Shown: positions 25,527-35,999 of the stretch, in pieces
Layout: every line of letters begins with the position of its first letter
Numbering within the stretch: position 1 is the stretch's first letter
From: Bacteroidota bacterium
Lineage (GTDB): Bacteria; Bacteroidota; Bacteroidia; Chitinophagales; Chitinophagaceae
NCBI GenBank assembly: GCA_018267955.1
Contig: JAFDXL010000002.1
Coordinates: forward strand, 1-64,000
DNA: 64,000 nt
Direction: 5' to 3'
Notes under the pieces: model-generated
The model's input: only the letters and a program-made list of their open reading frames with translations
Databases searched by the model: none
Told to the model about the DNA's origin: nothing
Program-made: the position numbers and the translations under genes

Positions 25527-26342
25527 ATGCTTGCCAATTTTAGAAATTCATTCATAGTATTACTTGCTTTCACCCTTCTAAGCGCCTGTTCGGGCTACGA
25601 AAAGGCTATGAAAAGCAAGGACGTAAACTACAGGCTGGCCAAAGCCAATGAGTTTTACGAAAAAAAGCAGTGGCAGCACGCCAACTCTCTATATGAAACA
25701 CTGGCACCGGTAATGAAAAACACCCGGAATTATGAGCCAATGTATTACAGATATGCTTATACCTTCTATAATATGAAGGATTATCTATCAGCATCTTACC
25801 ACTTTAAAAATTTTGCTGAAAGCTTCCCTAACAGTAAGGACGCCGACGAAGTAGAATTTTTGTATTGCTATTGCCTGTACAAGCTATCCCCTAAGCCATC
25901 CCTGGATCCTACCAATACTGAAAGGGCCATGGAAGCGCTGCAGAACTATATTAATACCCATCCTGACTCTAAAAGAACTGTGGATGCTAATAAATATATA
26001 GATGAATGCCGGGCTAAGCTGGAAACCAAGGATGCCAATGCTGCTAAGCTATATTTTAATATAGGACAATATAAAGCCGCTAGTGTAGCGTTCAAGCAGG
26101 TGCAGCGAAACTATCCGGAATCTACAAATTCAGATTTTTATCAATACATGATCGTGAAATCCTTTTACAAGTACGCAGAGGAAAGTATTAAGGACAAACA
26201 GGAGGAGCGTTATGCCAATGCCGTGAACGCTTACCAGGAACTAGTTGATGGTTATCCAAATTCTAAGTATCTTCGCGACGCGGAAAAGTATTATACTTTG
26301 TCTGACAACAACATTAAAAAACTGAGAAATGAGCACAAATAA
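25527..26342 (+). CDS. bamD: Outer membrane assembly lipoprotein BamD
   Basis: A lipoprotein signal with lipobox LSAC (C21) leads five tetratricopeptide-like repeats, visible as recurring A..YY....Y..A...F......P.S....A patterns (for example YRYAYTFYNMKDYLSASYHFKNF and VNAYQELVDGYPNSKYLRDA). BamD is the essential lipoprotein of the BAM complex, which inserts beta-barrels into the outer membrane. At 271 residues it is near the family length. Its end overlaps the start of rpoZ by 14 bp, the usual Bacteroidota arrangement. A -7 element sits 8 bp upstream. Confidence 0.93.
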   Translation: MLANFRNSFIVLLAFTLLSACSGYEKAMKSKDVNYRLAKANEFYEKKQWQHANSLYETLAPVMKNTRNYEPMYYRYAYTFYNMKDYLSASYHFKNFAESFPNSKDADEVEFLYCYCLYKLSPKPSLDPTNTERAMEALQNYINTHPDSKRTVDANKYIDECRAKLETKDANAAKLYFNIGQYKAASVAFKQVQRNYPESTNSDFYQYMIVKSFYKYAEESIKDKQEERYANAVNAYQELVDGYPNSKYLRDAEKYYTLSDNNIKKLRNEHK

Positions 26343-26649
26343 AAGAGCTATGGCCGCTGTAAACCCGCTTGTGGAAACACGCGACGTAATAGCGATCAAG
26401 AACAAAACAGGCAATCTGTACGAATCTATCGTGGTGATGGCCAGGCGTGCAAACCAGATTTCTGTTACTATGAAGGAGGAACTGCACCGCAAACTGGATG
26501 AGTTCTCCAGCCATGCAGATACCCTGGAAGAGATCCACGAAAATAAAGAGCAAATAGAAATCTCCCGTATATACGAGCGTATGGCTAACCCTGCATTACA
26601 GGCTGCCAACGAATTCTTCGACGATAAGATCTATTACAGGAAGAAATAA
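26329..26649 (+). CDS. rpoZ: RNA polymerase omega subunit (Rpb6-type)
   Basis: The 106-residue protein matches the Bacteroidota omega/Rpb6 family: TRDVIAIKNKTGNLYESIVVMARRANQI is the hallmark region (VVMARRANQI fits the core-polymerase contact), with NPALQAANEFFDDKIYYRK at the end. It stabilises the beta-prime subunit in RNA polymerase. The first 14 bases lie within bamD in another frame, so expression depends on bamD translation. The omega subunit is one site of ppGpp action in Proteobacteria; whether that holds here is unknown. Confidence 0.88.
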   Translation: MSTNKRAMAAVNPLVETRDVIAIKNKTGNLYESIVVMARRANQISVTMKEELHRKLDEFSSHADTLEEIHENKEQIEISRIYERMANPALQAANEFFDDKIYYRKK

Positions 26650-26672
26650 GTATTTACTGCGTAAGCAGATAG

Positions 26673-26705
26673 AAAGCCGTTCCTGCAAAGGGTCGGCTTT
26701 TTTAT
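26673..26705 (+). terminator. Terminator of the bamD-rpoZ operon
   Basis: A stem AAAGCCG / CGGCTTT with a loop of about 14 nt is followed by TTTTT. It lies 24 bp after the rpoZ stop and ahead of the next gene. Confidence 0.75.
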
Positions 26706-26722
26706 ATTTATAATCAGTAACA

Positions 26723-27421
26723 ATGAGCAAAACGTATAAGCATCTATTCTTTGACCTGGATCATACACTTTGGGATTTTGAGGCTAACTCTAATTATACC
26801 CTGCAAAAAGTGTTTGAAGAATATGATCTGCCATCCGTTGGTATCCCCTCTTTTGCAGATTTTGCAGAAGTTTACAATGTACATAACGAAAAGTTATGGG
26901 CGCGCTTCAGAAACGGGTATATCAAAAGAGAAGAACTGCGCTGGAAACGTTTTTGGCTCACCCTGCTCGATTTTAAAATAGGTGATACCGCTCTCGCGCA
27001 TGAGCTGAGCGAAGCTTACCTGGAGATACTCCCTAACCAAAACCGCCTAACGCCTAATGCCAAGGATGTATTGGAATACTGTAAAGGCAAGTATGAATTG
27101 CACTTAATTACAAACGGATTTGAAGCCACACAATGGCAGAAATTGCATTATTCCGGCATTGCAGGATATTTCAAAGAAGTAATCACATCAGAAAAAAGTA
27201 TGAGTATGAAGCCGCAGGCCGGCATATTCAACTTTGCATTAAATGCTACCGGTGCTGCTATAGAAGATAGTATCATGATTGGCGATGCACTGGATATTGA
27301 TATCCTCGGTGCTTTCTACGCAGGTTGGGACCAGGTGTTTTATAACCCGGGCGGCGTGGTCCATACACATAAACCTACTTACGAAATCAAAGACCTGAAA
27401 GAGCTGATCGGGATTTTCTGA
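26723..27421 (+). CDS. HAD phosphatase, YjjG-like nucleotidase
   Basis: The 232-residue protein has HAD motif I (FFDLDHTLWDF, nucleophile Asp), motif II (LITNGF), motif III Lys (SMKPQAGIF) and motif IV (MIGDALDIDILGA). The cap insert (residues ~20-100) is helical, as in the YjjG subfamily that removes phosphate from non-canonical pyrimidine nucleoside monophosphates. The subfamily call is by overall layout; the exact substrate is not shown. It directly abuts the convergent DciA-like gene, with no bases between the stop codons. Confidence 0.85.
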   Translation: MSKTYKHLFFDLDHTLWDFEANSNYTLQKVFEEYDLPSVGIPSFADFAEVYNVHNEKLWARFRNGYIKREELRWKRFWLTLLDFKIGDTALAHELSEAYLEILPNQNRLTPNAKDVLEYCKGKYELHLITNGFEATQWQKLHYSGIAGYFKEVITSEKSMSMKPQAGIFNFALNATGAAIEDSIMIGDALDIDILGAFYAGWDQVFYNPGGVVHTHKPTYEIKDLKELIGIF

Positions 27422-27703
27422 TCAGCGTACATGAATGTCGGAAACTACATGTTCTCCAAAATATTCGTTGATAGTAGCTTTGAGTTGCTCTTTGGCAAGC
27501 AGTAATTCCTGCTTTAGCGGTGCTACATCGGTATATATAATAAGGGTGCCGCCATCCAGTATCAGGTTACGGGTGTATTTAGATACAGCTTTGCCGGATA
27601 TCTGTTCCCATTCATCACGCAAACGCACTTCGGTAACTTTAGATTTCCAGCCCGACTGCTTCATCAACAGATTCAAAGCTTCCCCTATACTATAGCTGCT
27701 CAT
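27422..27703 (-). CDS. DciA/DUF721-family protein
   Basis: The 93-residue protein matches DUF721, now linked to DciA, the ancestral loader or operator of the replicative helicase DnaB. It has an N-terminal helix (IGEALNLLMKQSGW), the conserved VRDEWEQI-like segment (LRDEWEQISGKAVSKYTRNL) and a KH-like beta stretch (GGTLIIYTDVAPLKQELLL). The start at MSSYSIGEAL is chosen because the family begins there; an upstream in-frame ATG would add 19 residues. DciA function in Bacteroidota has not been demonstrated here. Confidence 0.85.
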   Translation of the reverse strand: MSSYSIGEALNLLMKQSGWKSKVTEVRLRDEWEQISGKAVSKYTRNLILDGGTLIIYTDVAPLKQELLLAKEQLKATINEYFGEHVVSDIHVR

Positions 27704-27807
27704 ATCATTTTCAAATACTGACTGCAAATTACGAATAAAAACATGTACGTGGATTGTCAACCATATATCATAAAATCTATTGGTAAGTAAACTTATCTGT
27801 AAAGCCC

Positions 27808-27815
27808 TATCTTTG
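27808..27815 (+). promoter_or_regulatory. -7 element of the lipoprotein gene
   Basis: TATCTTTG matches TAnnTTTG and lies 16 bp before the ATG at 27832. An upstream TTG at 27780-27782 is spaced 25 bp away, longer than usual. Confidence 0.5.
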
Positions 27816-27831
27816 TCACCTTAGTTCCATA

Positions 27832-28920
27832 ATGATATCTATGAGAAAAATGCTGATTGCTATGGGCCTGCTGAGCGCCGTAGCGATAACATCCTGTAAA
27901 GACGACTTTAAGGTTGACGCTCCCTATAAAAACATCACTTTCGTGTATGCCATATTCAATATGAATGACACGGCACATTATGTACGCATTCAAAAAGCCT
28001 TCCTGGATGAGAATAAGAGCGCTATCACAATGGCGCAAAATCCTGATTCCAGTTTTTATCCTACCCTCGACGTTACTTTGCAGGAGTTAGATAATTCTGG
28101 TAACATCAGGGCGACTTATCCACTTAACAAAGTAGACATGAACCTGGAGGGTTTTCAAAAAGACCCGGCAGGCAACCAGGGATTCTTTACCTCTCCTAAC
28201 AATGGTTATAAGCTGAAGTTCCCAGTTGGCAAAACATTCGATCCTGCATACCAATACCGCCTTGTTATCAATAACCCTGTAACAGGTGAAAAAGACTCTT
28301 CGGACGTTATCGGTGTGGTAAATGCTAACCTTGAAAAAAATACTGCCAATGGTAATTTCTACGTCCCGGATTTTATGAGGGCAGGCTATACTATCGATTT
28401 TTCAAAAACGCAGTATAAGCAATCTTATAACATTATTGGCACTACACCTAAATACGGACAATGGTTAGAAGGTGTTATCCGTTTCCACGTGGTCGAAAAA
28501 AATGAAGCTGCCAATACCACTAAGGATATATATGTAGATTATGATTTTGCCTCACAGATTACTGAACCTTTCAAACCTTTTAGCCTCAGCACTTACAACA
28601 GCAATTTTTACACATTCCTGAAAAATGAACTTGGTGCAGCACCGGCAAACACTTTGCGCTATATGGATAGCGCACGGGTAATGATTTATTGCGGCAGTAC
28701 AGAATTATATAACTATCAGCAGGTAAACGCGGCACAAAATGGCGGCCTGCTCGGAGACCAGATAAAACCTATATACACCAACCTGAAGGGGCCGAATGTG
28801 TATGGTATGGTGGGTTCTCGCGCTATTGCTATTTACGAAAATGCCTGGGTTAATAACCAAAGCATTGATTCTATGAGGGTTAATCCTATCACGGCAGACA
28901 TGGGCTTCCAGCCGAGATAA
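27832..28920 (+). CDS. Putative lipoprotein, unknown function
   Basis: The 362-residue product starts with a lipoprotein signal (RKMLIAMGLLSAVAITSCKDD; lipobox ITSC). The mature part is mostly predicted beta structure with recurring patterns such as YQYRLVINNPVTGEKDSSDVI. The overall style resembles DUF4249-type surface lipoproteins of Bacteroidota, but I cannot assign it firmly. The second ATG, nine bases in, is an equally good start. It stands alone between its own -7 element and a terminator. Cell-surface location is likely; CKDDF after the acceptor cysteine may act as the Bacteroidota lipoprotein export signal. Confidence 0.8.
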   Translation: MISMRKMLIAMGLLSAVAITSCKDDFKVDAPYKNITFVYAIFNMNDTAHYVRIQKAFLDENKSAITMAQNPDSSFYPTLDVTLQELDNSGNIRATYPLNKVDMNLEGFQKDPAGNQGFFTSPNNGYKLKFPVGKTFDPAYQYRLVINNPVTGEKDSSDVIGVVNANLEKNTANGNFYVPDFMRAGYTIDFSKTQYKQSYNIIGTTPKYGQWLEGVIRFHVVEKNEAANTTKDIYVDYDFASQITEPFKPFSLSTYNSNFYTFLKNELGAAPANTLRYMDSARVMIYCGSTELYNYQQVNAAQNGGLLGDQIKPIYTNLKGPNVYGMVGSRAIAIYENAWVNNQSIDSMRVNPITADMGFQPR

Positions 28921-28956
28921 CACCTTGCCAAATTATCATAAATAATATATTTATTA

Positions 28957-28991
28957 TGCCTTAATGTTAGCTCATTAAGGCATTCTTATTT
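28957..28991 (+). terminator. Terminator after the lipoprotein gene
   Basis: A perfect 10-bp stem TGCCTTAATG / CATTAAGGCA with a TTAGCT loop is followed by TTCTTATTT, 36 bp after the stop. Confidence 0.75.
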
Positions 28992-29087
28992 CAGTTTGAC
29001 AGGCTTTCTGACATTATTACCGATTTATAGGTCGTGGCATATCTATTGTCAATAATTCTTTAACAACTGAATTAACAACGTAATTAA

Positions 29088-30995
<1,908 letters not shown>

Positions 30996-31017
30996 GATGA
31001 CTATTTAGTCGACAAAT

Positions 31018-31048
31018 AAAATGGCTGACCTTTGGGTTGGCCATTTTT
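31018..31048 (+). terminator. Terminator of dnaK
   Basis: A long hairpin AAAATGGC...GCCATTTT has an inner TGACC/GGTTG extension and a TTTG loop, and ends in a T-run. It lies 22 bp after the dnaK stop. Confidence 0.8.
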
Positions 31049-31091
31049 CATTGGTGTAAAATAAATGCCTGTAAAATCCGTTTAACAGCAG

Positions 31092-31793
31092 ATGAAATTG
31101 AAGGCCGCATTGTCATTCATACTACTTTGCAGTATATCCATAAAGAGTCATAGCCAGGTATTAGCAGGATATATTGGTGCTGGTATCGGCGCAGATAATT
31201 TCATTAGAAACAGGGCAATAACAAAAGATATAACAACCTCTCTCTTATCATCAAGCCCGCAGTTTGTTGCAGGTATACGCTTCAGGCCACACACCAGTTT
31301 TGCCGTAATGGCTGACGCATCCCTGGGTATGAGCAAAATTGGCCTGCATACTGCAAACACAAGTTATAGGATACAATACCAGCAGGTAAGATCAATGCTT
31401 ACTCTTGGGAGCGGGTTGTACCTGCCATTAGAGGAAGAGCACTATGTTATGCCTTTCATTCAGCTAGGAGCAGCATTTTATGATTTTAATGATCTTGTAG
31501 CGAAAGACAATCTTGGCTCCTACAGCATCCAAAACGACTATAATTCCAAACACTGGGTGGTTGTTTGTGGCGCAGGTGTAGAATATAAACTGCGGCTTAT
31601 TGTTCCGGCTACGATAAATTTCAGGTGCTTATACACGCCAACGAATATATTTCCTGAGCCTTTTAAATACACTGTAGAAAGCGGCTCCGCTACAAAGGAT
31701 TATATGTTGCAAGGCAAGTTGCTGCAGTTTCTGTTTACGATACAAATACCCTTTAATATACATAAGGGCGAGGAAGACTATTATTACAGGTAA
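31092..31793 (+). CDS. Outer-membrane beta-barrel-like protein
   Basis: A signal peptide (MKLKAALSFILLCSISIKSHSQ) precedes about 210 residues with alternating hydrophobic and polar stretches, for example SMLTLGSGLYLPL and YVMPFIQLGAAFYDF. These fit eight or so amphipathic strands of a small porin-like barrel. No specific family is recognised and no ligand can be named. It is monocistronic: dnaK has its own terminator just upstream, and the next small gene starts 50 bp downstream. Confidence 0.75.
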   Translation: MKLKAALSFILLCSISIKSHSQVLAGYIGAGIGADNFIRNRAITKDITTSLLSSSPQFVAGIRFRPHTSFAVMADASLGMSKIGLHTANTSYRIQYQQVRSMLTLGSGLYLPLEEEHYVMPFIQLGAAFYDFNDLVAKDNLGSYSIQNDYNSKHWVVVCGAGVEYKLRLIVPATINFRCLYTPTNIFPEPFKYTVESGSATKDYMLQGKLLQFLFTIQIPFNIHKGEEDYYYR

Positions 31794-31843
31794 TATACCG
31801 TGGGTACAATATTTTACGCTTCCTAACTGTAAAACTATAAGTT

Positions 31844-32023
31844 ATGAAAGGGTCAAGAAACGAAAACAATTCGCAAAGCAAGCAAGGCCATGTAAATACA
31901 CCCAAACCCGAAATTCGGGATAACCTGGACAGCCGTAAGGAGAAAGAATCAGGTTACCAGGATCATAATAACAAGCAGGGCATTAAAGCGAATTCTAAAA
32001 GCAAAAATGACCAGGGCAATTAA
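31844..32023 (+). CDS. Small hydrophilic protein, 59 aa
   Basis: An ATG-started frame encodes a very polar product rich in Asn, Lys, Gln, Ser and Asp (for example SRNENNSQSKQGHV and YQDHNNKQGIKAN), without hydrophobic residues enough to fold. It resembles short disordered or stress-associated proteins, but no family is recognised. The frame ends 12 bp before the stem of a strong bidirectional terminator, which supports a real transcription unit. Confidence 0.55.
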   Translation: MKGSRNENNSQSKQGHVNTPKPEIRDNLDSRKEKESGYQDHNNKQGIKANSKSKNDQGN

Positions 32024-32034
32024 ACATGCCACAT

Positions 32035-32073
32035 AAACAAACAGAGGCTATTCAAAGGCCTCTGTTTGTTTTA
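32035..32073. terminator. Bidirectional terminator between the 59-aa gene and phhA
   Basis: A perfect 14-bp stem AAACAAACAGAGGC / GCCTCTGTTTGTTT has a 9-nt loop. T-rich sequence lies at both 3' ends, so it can serve the rightward small gene and the leftward phhA gene, whose stop lies in its right edge. Confidence 0.9.
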
Positions 32074-32817
32074 TATACCGACATATTCTGTAGCAGCGTA
32101 TAATGCTTTTTCTATGCCTGAAAGGCTTTTATACAATTGTTCCGTGCTTTCCATAATAAAATATTTATCCTGCAAAATATCCGTACGATATTCTGTTTGC
32201 ATCATTTTATCCAGATCGAAATCTTCTTTTGTAACTAACGCACTCTTACTATTTAGTGTTTCGCTGAGTGAAGACACAATACCTGCGCCGAATATCCTGG
32301 GATCTCCCCTCTCCTTTATGAGTCCGAATTCGATCGTGAACCAGTAGATACGGCCCAATAAAGCTATCGCATGTGGCATATTTAGCCATTGAAGTGCAAG
32401 CTTACCTATACCTTCCATAAATCCTGCATACGCATCATCCATCAACAAGGGCACATGTCCGAACACATCATGAAACATATCCGGTTCTTCCAGGTAATCC
32501 AGTTCTTCCATGGTTCGTAGCCAGCATGTTGCAGGAAATATCCGTTGTGACAGCAGTGTAAAGAAATCATCCTGTGGCACCAGCTCGGGTACTACTGTTA
32601 ACTGCCAGCCCGTTGCCCTGTACAACCGTTCTGTGGTTTTTCCGAAGTCAGGTATTGCAGCAGCATTGAATCCAATACGGCGAACAGCATCGAGATACAA
32701 TGCTGCGCCGTACTGATGCAGGTATCGCATTTGCCTGTTAAACAAGGCATCCCATACCTTGAAATCTTCCGGTGTATACAGTTCATACACCTGTTGCAGT
32801 GGTTTGTTCCTTTTCAT
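32071..32817 (-). CDS. phhA: Phenylalanine 4-monooxygenase (phenylalanine hydroxylase)
   Basis: The 248-residue bacterial-type aromatic amino acid hydroxylase converts phenylalanine to tyrosine with tetrahydrobiopterin and O2. The non-heme iron ligands are visible: HDVFGH gives H116 and H121, and YWFTIEFG gives E163. The pterin-site stretch VPLLMDDAYAGFMEGIG follows the second His. It lacks the N-terminal regulatory ACT domain of animal enzymes, as expected for bacteria. It is preceded by a leader peptide with four consecutive Tyr codons and a terminator/antiterminator pair, which predicts induction under tyrosine shortage. That implies an anabolic tyrosine-making role rather than only catabolism. 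Confidence 0.95.
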   Translation of the reverse strand: MKRNKPLQQVYELYTPEDFKVWDALFNRQMRYLHQYGAALYLDAVRRIGFNAAAIPDFGKTTERLYRATGWQLTVVPELVPQDDFFTLLSQRIFPATCWLRTMEELDYLEEPDMFHDVFGHVPLLMDDAYAGFMEGIGKLALQWLNMPHAIALLGRIYWFTIEFGLIKERGDPRIFGAGIVSSLSETLNSKSALVTKEDFDLDKMMQTEYRTDILQDKYFIMESTEQLYKSLSGIEKALYAATEYVGI

Positions 32818-32838
32818 AAAATGGAATTTGTGAGAAAT

Positions 32839-32928
32839 AAAAAAGCCCGGTTCCTTTTCGGAACCGGGCCAGTTAGAATATGGTTATATACACGTAGCTG
32901 CTATTCCGAACAATATCGTTTGGAATAG
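32839..32928 (-). promoter_or_regulatory. Tyrosine-type transcription attenuator upstream of phhA
   Basis: Four segments on the minus strand give the classic alternatives. Segment 1, CTATTCC (32922-32928, within the Tyr-Tyr-Ser codons), pairs with segment 2, GGAATAG (32901-32907). TTCGGAA in segment 2 (32904-32910) pairs perfectly with TTCCGAA in segment 3 (32857-32863). Segment 3, GCCCGGTTCC (32860-32869), pairs with segment 4, GGAACCGGGC (32845-32854), followed by six T, forming an intrinsic terminator 22 bp before the phhA ATG. A ribosome stalled at the Tyr codons would cover segment 1, free segment 2 to pair with 3, and prevent termination. The pairings are read directly; the mechanism is by analogy with trp, phe and his attenuators. 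Confidence 0.88.
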
Positions 32929-32987
32929 TAATAGTATACGTTAGACAGTATTTGCGTGCGAGGACTCACTGATGCAATAATAGGCAT
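32901..32987 (-). CDS. Tyr-rich attenuator leader peptide of phhA
   Basis: A 28-codon frame (ATG to TAG) starts 16 bp after the stop of the DinB-like gene. Residues 18-21 are four Tyr in a row (codons TAC TAT TAC TAT), with a fifth Tyr at residue 25, near the end of the frame, exactly where control codons sit in amino-acid attenuators. The Tyr-Tyr-Ser codons overlap segment 1 of the downstream RNA switch, and the stop codon lies in segment 2. The ordinary background of Tyr makes four in a row improbable by chance. No separate TAnnTTTG is seen before it, so it may be read through from the DinB-like gene. Confidence 0.85.
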   Translation of the reverse strand: MPIIASVSPRTQILSNVYYYYSKRYCSE

Positions 32988-33002
32988 TTTTTGTAAATGA
33001 GG

Positions 33003-33494
33003 TTATTTTTCGCAGTATGCACTAAAATCCATAGAAGGCAGCTTAGTTTCGCCCAGTTGGCGAAGCATCGTTATCAGCTGGCCCCGATGATAGGTGTTGT
33101 GATTGCACATATGCTGTATCACCTGCCATACAGCCAGTTTATGGGGTCTTTTCTGGCGATCGTAAAACTGCATAATATGCGTGAATGCACTATCGTCATA
33201 TTGTTTCTCAATAAAATTGATCAGTTCCTCTCCACACTCCTGCCACAATTTGCAGGCATGGGGATAGGGCATTCCCAGGTCGTCTCCTATCCATACAGGG
33301 CTTTCAACCAGCGATAAGCGTTGTAACCAGATATTTTCCGCACCCAAACAGTGATATACCGTCCTTTTTATAGAGGAAAAGCTGCTTACTACCTCTCTAT
33401 CCAGGTGTTCTGTCACCATTCCCAGCGTCAGGTCTATCATCTTTTTATTGGCCCATAAATTATATCTGGCATATTGTAATAATATCTCTTTCAT
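33003..33494 (-). CDS. DinB-family four-helix protein
   Basis: The 163-residue protein has the DinB fold: four helices with a metal-binding triad, visible as TVYHCLGAENIWLQRL in helix 2 and IQHMCNHNTYHRGQL in helix 4 (the HxxxH and downstream His). Members bind a divalent metal, and some are thiol-dependent S-transferases; the substrate here is unknown. It is divergent from the trans-sulfuration gene across 43 bp, and the phhA leader begins just behind its stop, so it may share transcription with phhA. Confidence 0.85.
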   Translation of the reverse strand: MKEILLQYARYNLWANKKMIDLTLGMVTEHLDREVVSSFSSIKRTVYHCLGAENIWLQRLSLVESPVWIGDDLGMPYPHACKLWQECGEELINFIEKQYDDSAFTHIMQFYDRQKRPHKLAVWQVIQHMCNHNTYHRGQLITMLRQLGETKLPSMDFSAYCEK

Positions 33495-33504
33495 TCTATA
33501 AGCT

Positions 33505-33512
33505 TAACTTTG
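33505..33512 (+). promoter_or_regulatory. -7 element of the trans-sulfuration enzyme gene
   Basis: TAACTTTG followed by CG matches TAnnTTTG and lies 25 bp before the ATG at 33538. Confidence 0.5.
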
Positions 33513-33537
33513 CGAAGCTAAATTAACGATCATTCTA

Positions 33538-34761
33538 ATGAGTGAAGCAAACAATTCAAAGGGATTTGAAACCCTTTGTATCCACGGCGGGCATGTAGCC
33601 GAAAGCAACAGGGCACATCTTACGCCTATTTATGCTACCAGCACTTACACTTTCGACACGGCAGAACAGGGGATTGCGGTCTTTAAGAACGAAGAAAAAG
33701 GCTATATCTACGGACGCTTCGGTAACCCAACCATTAACGAAGTAGAAGATAAAATAGCAATGCTGGAGGCCTACGGTTTGAAAAATGAGGATGGCAGTCC
33801 TTTACAACTAAAAGCGATCCTGCATGCATCGGGCATGGCTGCGATCACTACAATGCTGCTGGGTAACCTGAAAGCCGGAGATATGATCATTACCCATAAA
33901 TCACTTTACGGTGGCACCCAAGAGATGATCGATAAGATATTACCCAACCTGGATATTGAAACGGTAATTGTAGATTTCCATGACCTAAACCTGGTAGCTG
34001 AAACCATAAAGGCAAATGCTTCTATACGCATGATGTATATAGAAACACCTGCAAACCCTACATTGCAATGTGTGGATATGGAACAACTGGCGGCATTGGG
34101 CAAACAACATGACCTGATCGTATGCGCAGACAATACATTTGCAACGCCTTACCTGCAACAACCTTTTAAATACGCTGTAGATTTTGTGATGCACTCTACC
34201 ACCAAGTTCCTGAACGGACATGGAACTGCAGTAGGTGGTATTCTTATAGGTCGCGACCAGGAGAAAATGAATACTACTGTTACCAAGGCACATAGATTAC
34301 TTGGAGGGAATAGTAATGCATTCGAAGCGTTTCTGCTGAATAACGGACTACGCACTTTTAGCCTGCGCATGGAACGCCATTGCAGTAATGCTGAAAAGGT
34401 AGCCAATTTCCTGGCACAACACCCGGCGATAAAAACAGTAAATTATCTTGGTTTAAGCTCACATCCCGATCATGCCATATGTAAAAAGCAGATGAAGCAC
34501 GCAGGTGCTGTATTAAGCTTTGAGCTGAAGGGCGGATTTGAAGCAGGTGTTGCCTTCATGAATAAACTCAAACTTTGCATCAATGCAGTATCGCTCGGCA
34601 CATGCGATACCTTGTTATCTCACCCGGCATCAACAACACACGTGGGTGTACCAAGAGATAAGCGCATTGAATTTGGCATCACAGACGGCTTGATACGCAT
34701 GAGCGTGGGTATTGAGACTGTGGACGATATTATTAACGACTTAACACAAGCATTACAATAA
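33538..34761 (+). CDS. Cys/Met-metabolism PLP enzyme (methionine gamma-lyase-like)
   Basis: The 407-residue protein is a cystathionine gamma-synthase/lyase-family PLP enzyme. It has IYATSTYTF and [11 protein letters not shown] near the N-terminus, SLYGGTQEM (Tyr stacks on the ring), [13 protein letters not shown] and the PLP lysine in [11 protein letters not shown] (K223). Family members catalyse beta- or gamma-elimination or replacement on sulfur amino acids. [17 protein letters not shown] near the C-terminus is typical of lyases and O-succinylhomoserine/methionine gamma-lyases. Which substrate applies is not resolvable here. The thiolase gene starts 1 bp after its stop, so the two form an operon, consistent with degrading methionine to 2-oxobutyrate. 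Confidence 0.88.
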   Translation: MSEANNSKGFETLCIHGGHVAESNRAHLTPIYATSTYTFDTAEQGIAVFKNEEKGYIYGRFGNPTINEVEDKIAMLEAYGLKNEDGSPLQLKAILHASGMAAITTMLLGNLKAGDMIITHKSLYGGTQEMIDKILPNLDIETVIVDFHDLNLVAETIKANASIRMMYIETPANPTLQCVDMEQLAALGKQHDLIVCADNTFATPYLQQPFKYAVDFVMHSTTKFLNGHGTAVGGILIGRDQEKMNTTVTKAHRLLGGNSNAFEAFLLNNGLRTFSLRMERHCSNAEKVANFLAQHPAIKTVNYLGLSSHPDHAICKKQMKHAGAVLSFELKGGFEAGVAFMNKLKLCINAVSLGTCDTLLSHPASTTHVGVPRDKRIEFGITDGLIRMSVGIETVDDIINDLTQALQ

Positions 34762-34762
34762 G

Positions 34763-35962
34763 ATGAAAGAAGTATATATAGTAGACGCAATAAGAACTCC
34801 AGTTGGTAAATATGGCGGTACATTAGCAACCGTACGTCCGGATGATCTGCTGGCACATGTCATCAAATCGATCGTAGAACGCAACCCGTCTATCGACGTT
34901 AATGAAATAGAAGACGTGATTGCAGGAGCTGCTAACCAGGCAGGTGAAGATAACCGGAATGTGGCTCGTATGGCTGTTCTATTATCGGGGTTACCGGTAA
35001 CTGTTGGCGGCAACACGGTAAATCGCCTTTGCGCATCAGGCCTGCAGGCTATTATGGATGCATCGCGCGCTATCATGTGTGGTGACGGTGATCTGTACAT
35101 AGCAGGTGGTGTAGAAAGCATGACGCGTGCACCGTTTGTAACAGGTAAAGCAGAAACACCTTATAGCCGTAATGCCCAGATGTTTGACACAACGATGGGA
35201 TGGCGTTTTATCAATAAAAAGTTCAACAAGGACAATTATTACCCATATACTATGGGCGAAACCGCTGAGAATGTAGCCGACCGCTACAACGTAAGCCGCG
35301 AAGCCCAGGATGCCTTCGGACTGAAAAGTCAGCAGAAATATTTTGCAGCAAAAGCCGCAGGTAAATTCGAGGATGAGATCGTACCGGTAACGATAGACCT
35401 TGGCAAAGGCAAAACGACCGTCTTCGATACGGACGAACATCCCCGTGAAACTTCATTAGAAAAAATGGCAGCATTGAAGCCGGCCTTCAAAAAAGATGGC
35501 ACGGTAACAGCCGGTAACTCCAGTGGCATCAATGATGGTGCGGCTGCTTTACTACTGGCCAGCGCAGATGCCGTAAAGAAATACAACCTGAAGCCTATCG
35601 CTAAGATAAAAAGCATGGCGGTAGCCGGTGTAGATCCCGCTGTAATGGGCATTGGCCCGATACCTGCTTCACAGAAAGCATTGAAACGTGCAGGACTGGA
35701 AGCTAAAGACCTGGACCTGGTAGAACTGAATGAAGCTTTTGCAGCACAAAGCATTCCTTGCATGCAGGAACTGGGCCTTGACGAAGAAAAAGTAAACGTA
35801 AACGGTGGCGCTATCGCAATAGGGCACCCATTGGGTTGCAGTGGCGCTCGCATATCCACTACCCTGCTGCACGAATTAAAACGCCGCGGTGGCAAATATG
35901 GCCTTGCTACTATGTGTATTGGTGTAGGACAAGGCGCCGCGATTATTTACGAAGCAGTATAA
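34763..35962 (+). CDS. Thiolase (acetyl-CoA acyltransferase, PcaF/FadA-like)
   Basis: The 399-residue thiolase has the nucleophile Cys in [11 protein letters not shown] (C90), the general-base HPLGCSGAR (H355) and the second Cys in [12 protein letters not shown] (C385). The N-terminal stretch [18 protein letters not shown] resembles beta-ketoadipyl-CoA thiolases (PcaF/PaaJ), whereas FadA-like and acetoacetyl-CoA thiolases share the rest. It cleaves a 3-oxoacyl-CoA with CoA or condenses two acyl-CoAs. Neighbours (sulfur-amino-acid lyase, ACMSD-like decarboxylase, phenylalanine hydroxylase) suggest a role in amino-acid carbon flow; a pca operon is not present. Confidence 0.92.
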   Translation: MKEVYIVDAIRTPVGKYGGTLATVRPDDLLAHVIKSIVERNPSIDVNEIEDVIAGAANQAGEDNRNVARMAVLLSGLPVTVGGNTVNRLCASGLQAIMDASRAIMCGDGDLYIAGGVESMTRAPFVTGKAETPYSRNAQMFDTTMGWRFINKKFNKDNYYPYTMGETAENVADRYNVSREAQDAFGLKSQQKYFAAKAAGKFEDEIVPVTIDLGKGKTTVFDTDEHPRETSLEKMAALKPAFKKDGTVTAGNSSGINDGAAALLLASADAVKKYNLKPIAKIKSMAVAGVDPAVMGIGPIPASQKALKRAGLEAKDLDLVELNEAFAAQSIPCMQELGLDEEKVNVNGGAIAIGHPLGCSGARISTTLLHELKRRGGKYGLATMCIGVGQGAAIIYEAV

Positions 35963-35999
35963 GAGTTGTTTTTTGAATTTTGGCTTTTAACTTTTGACT

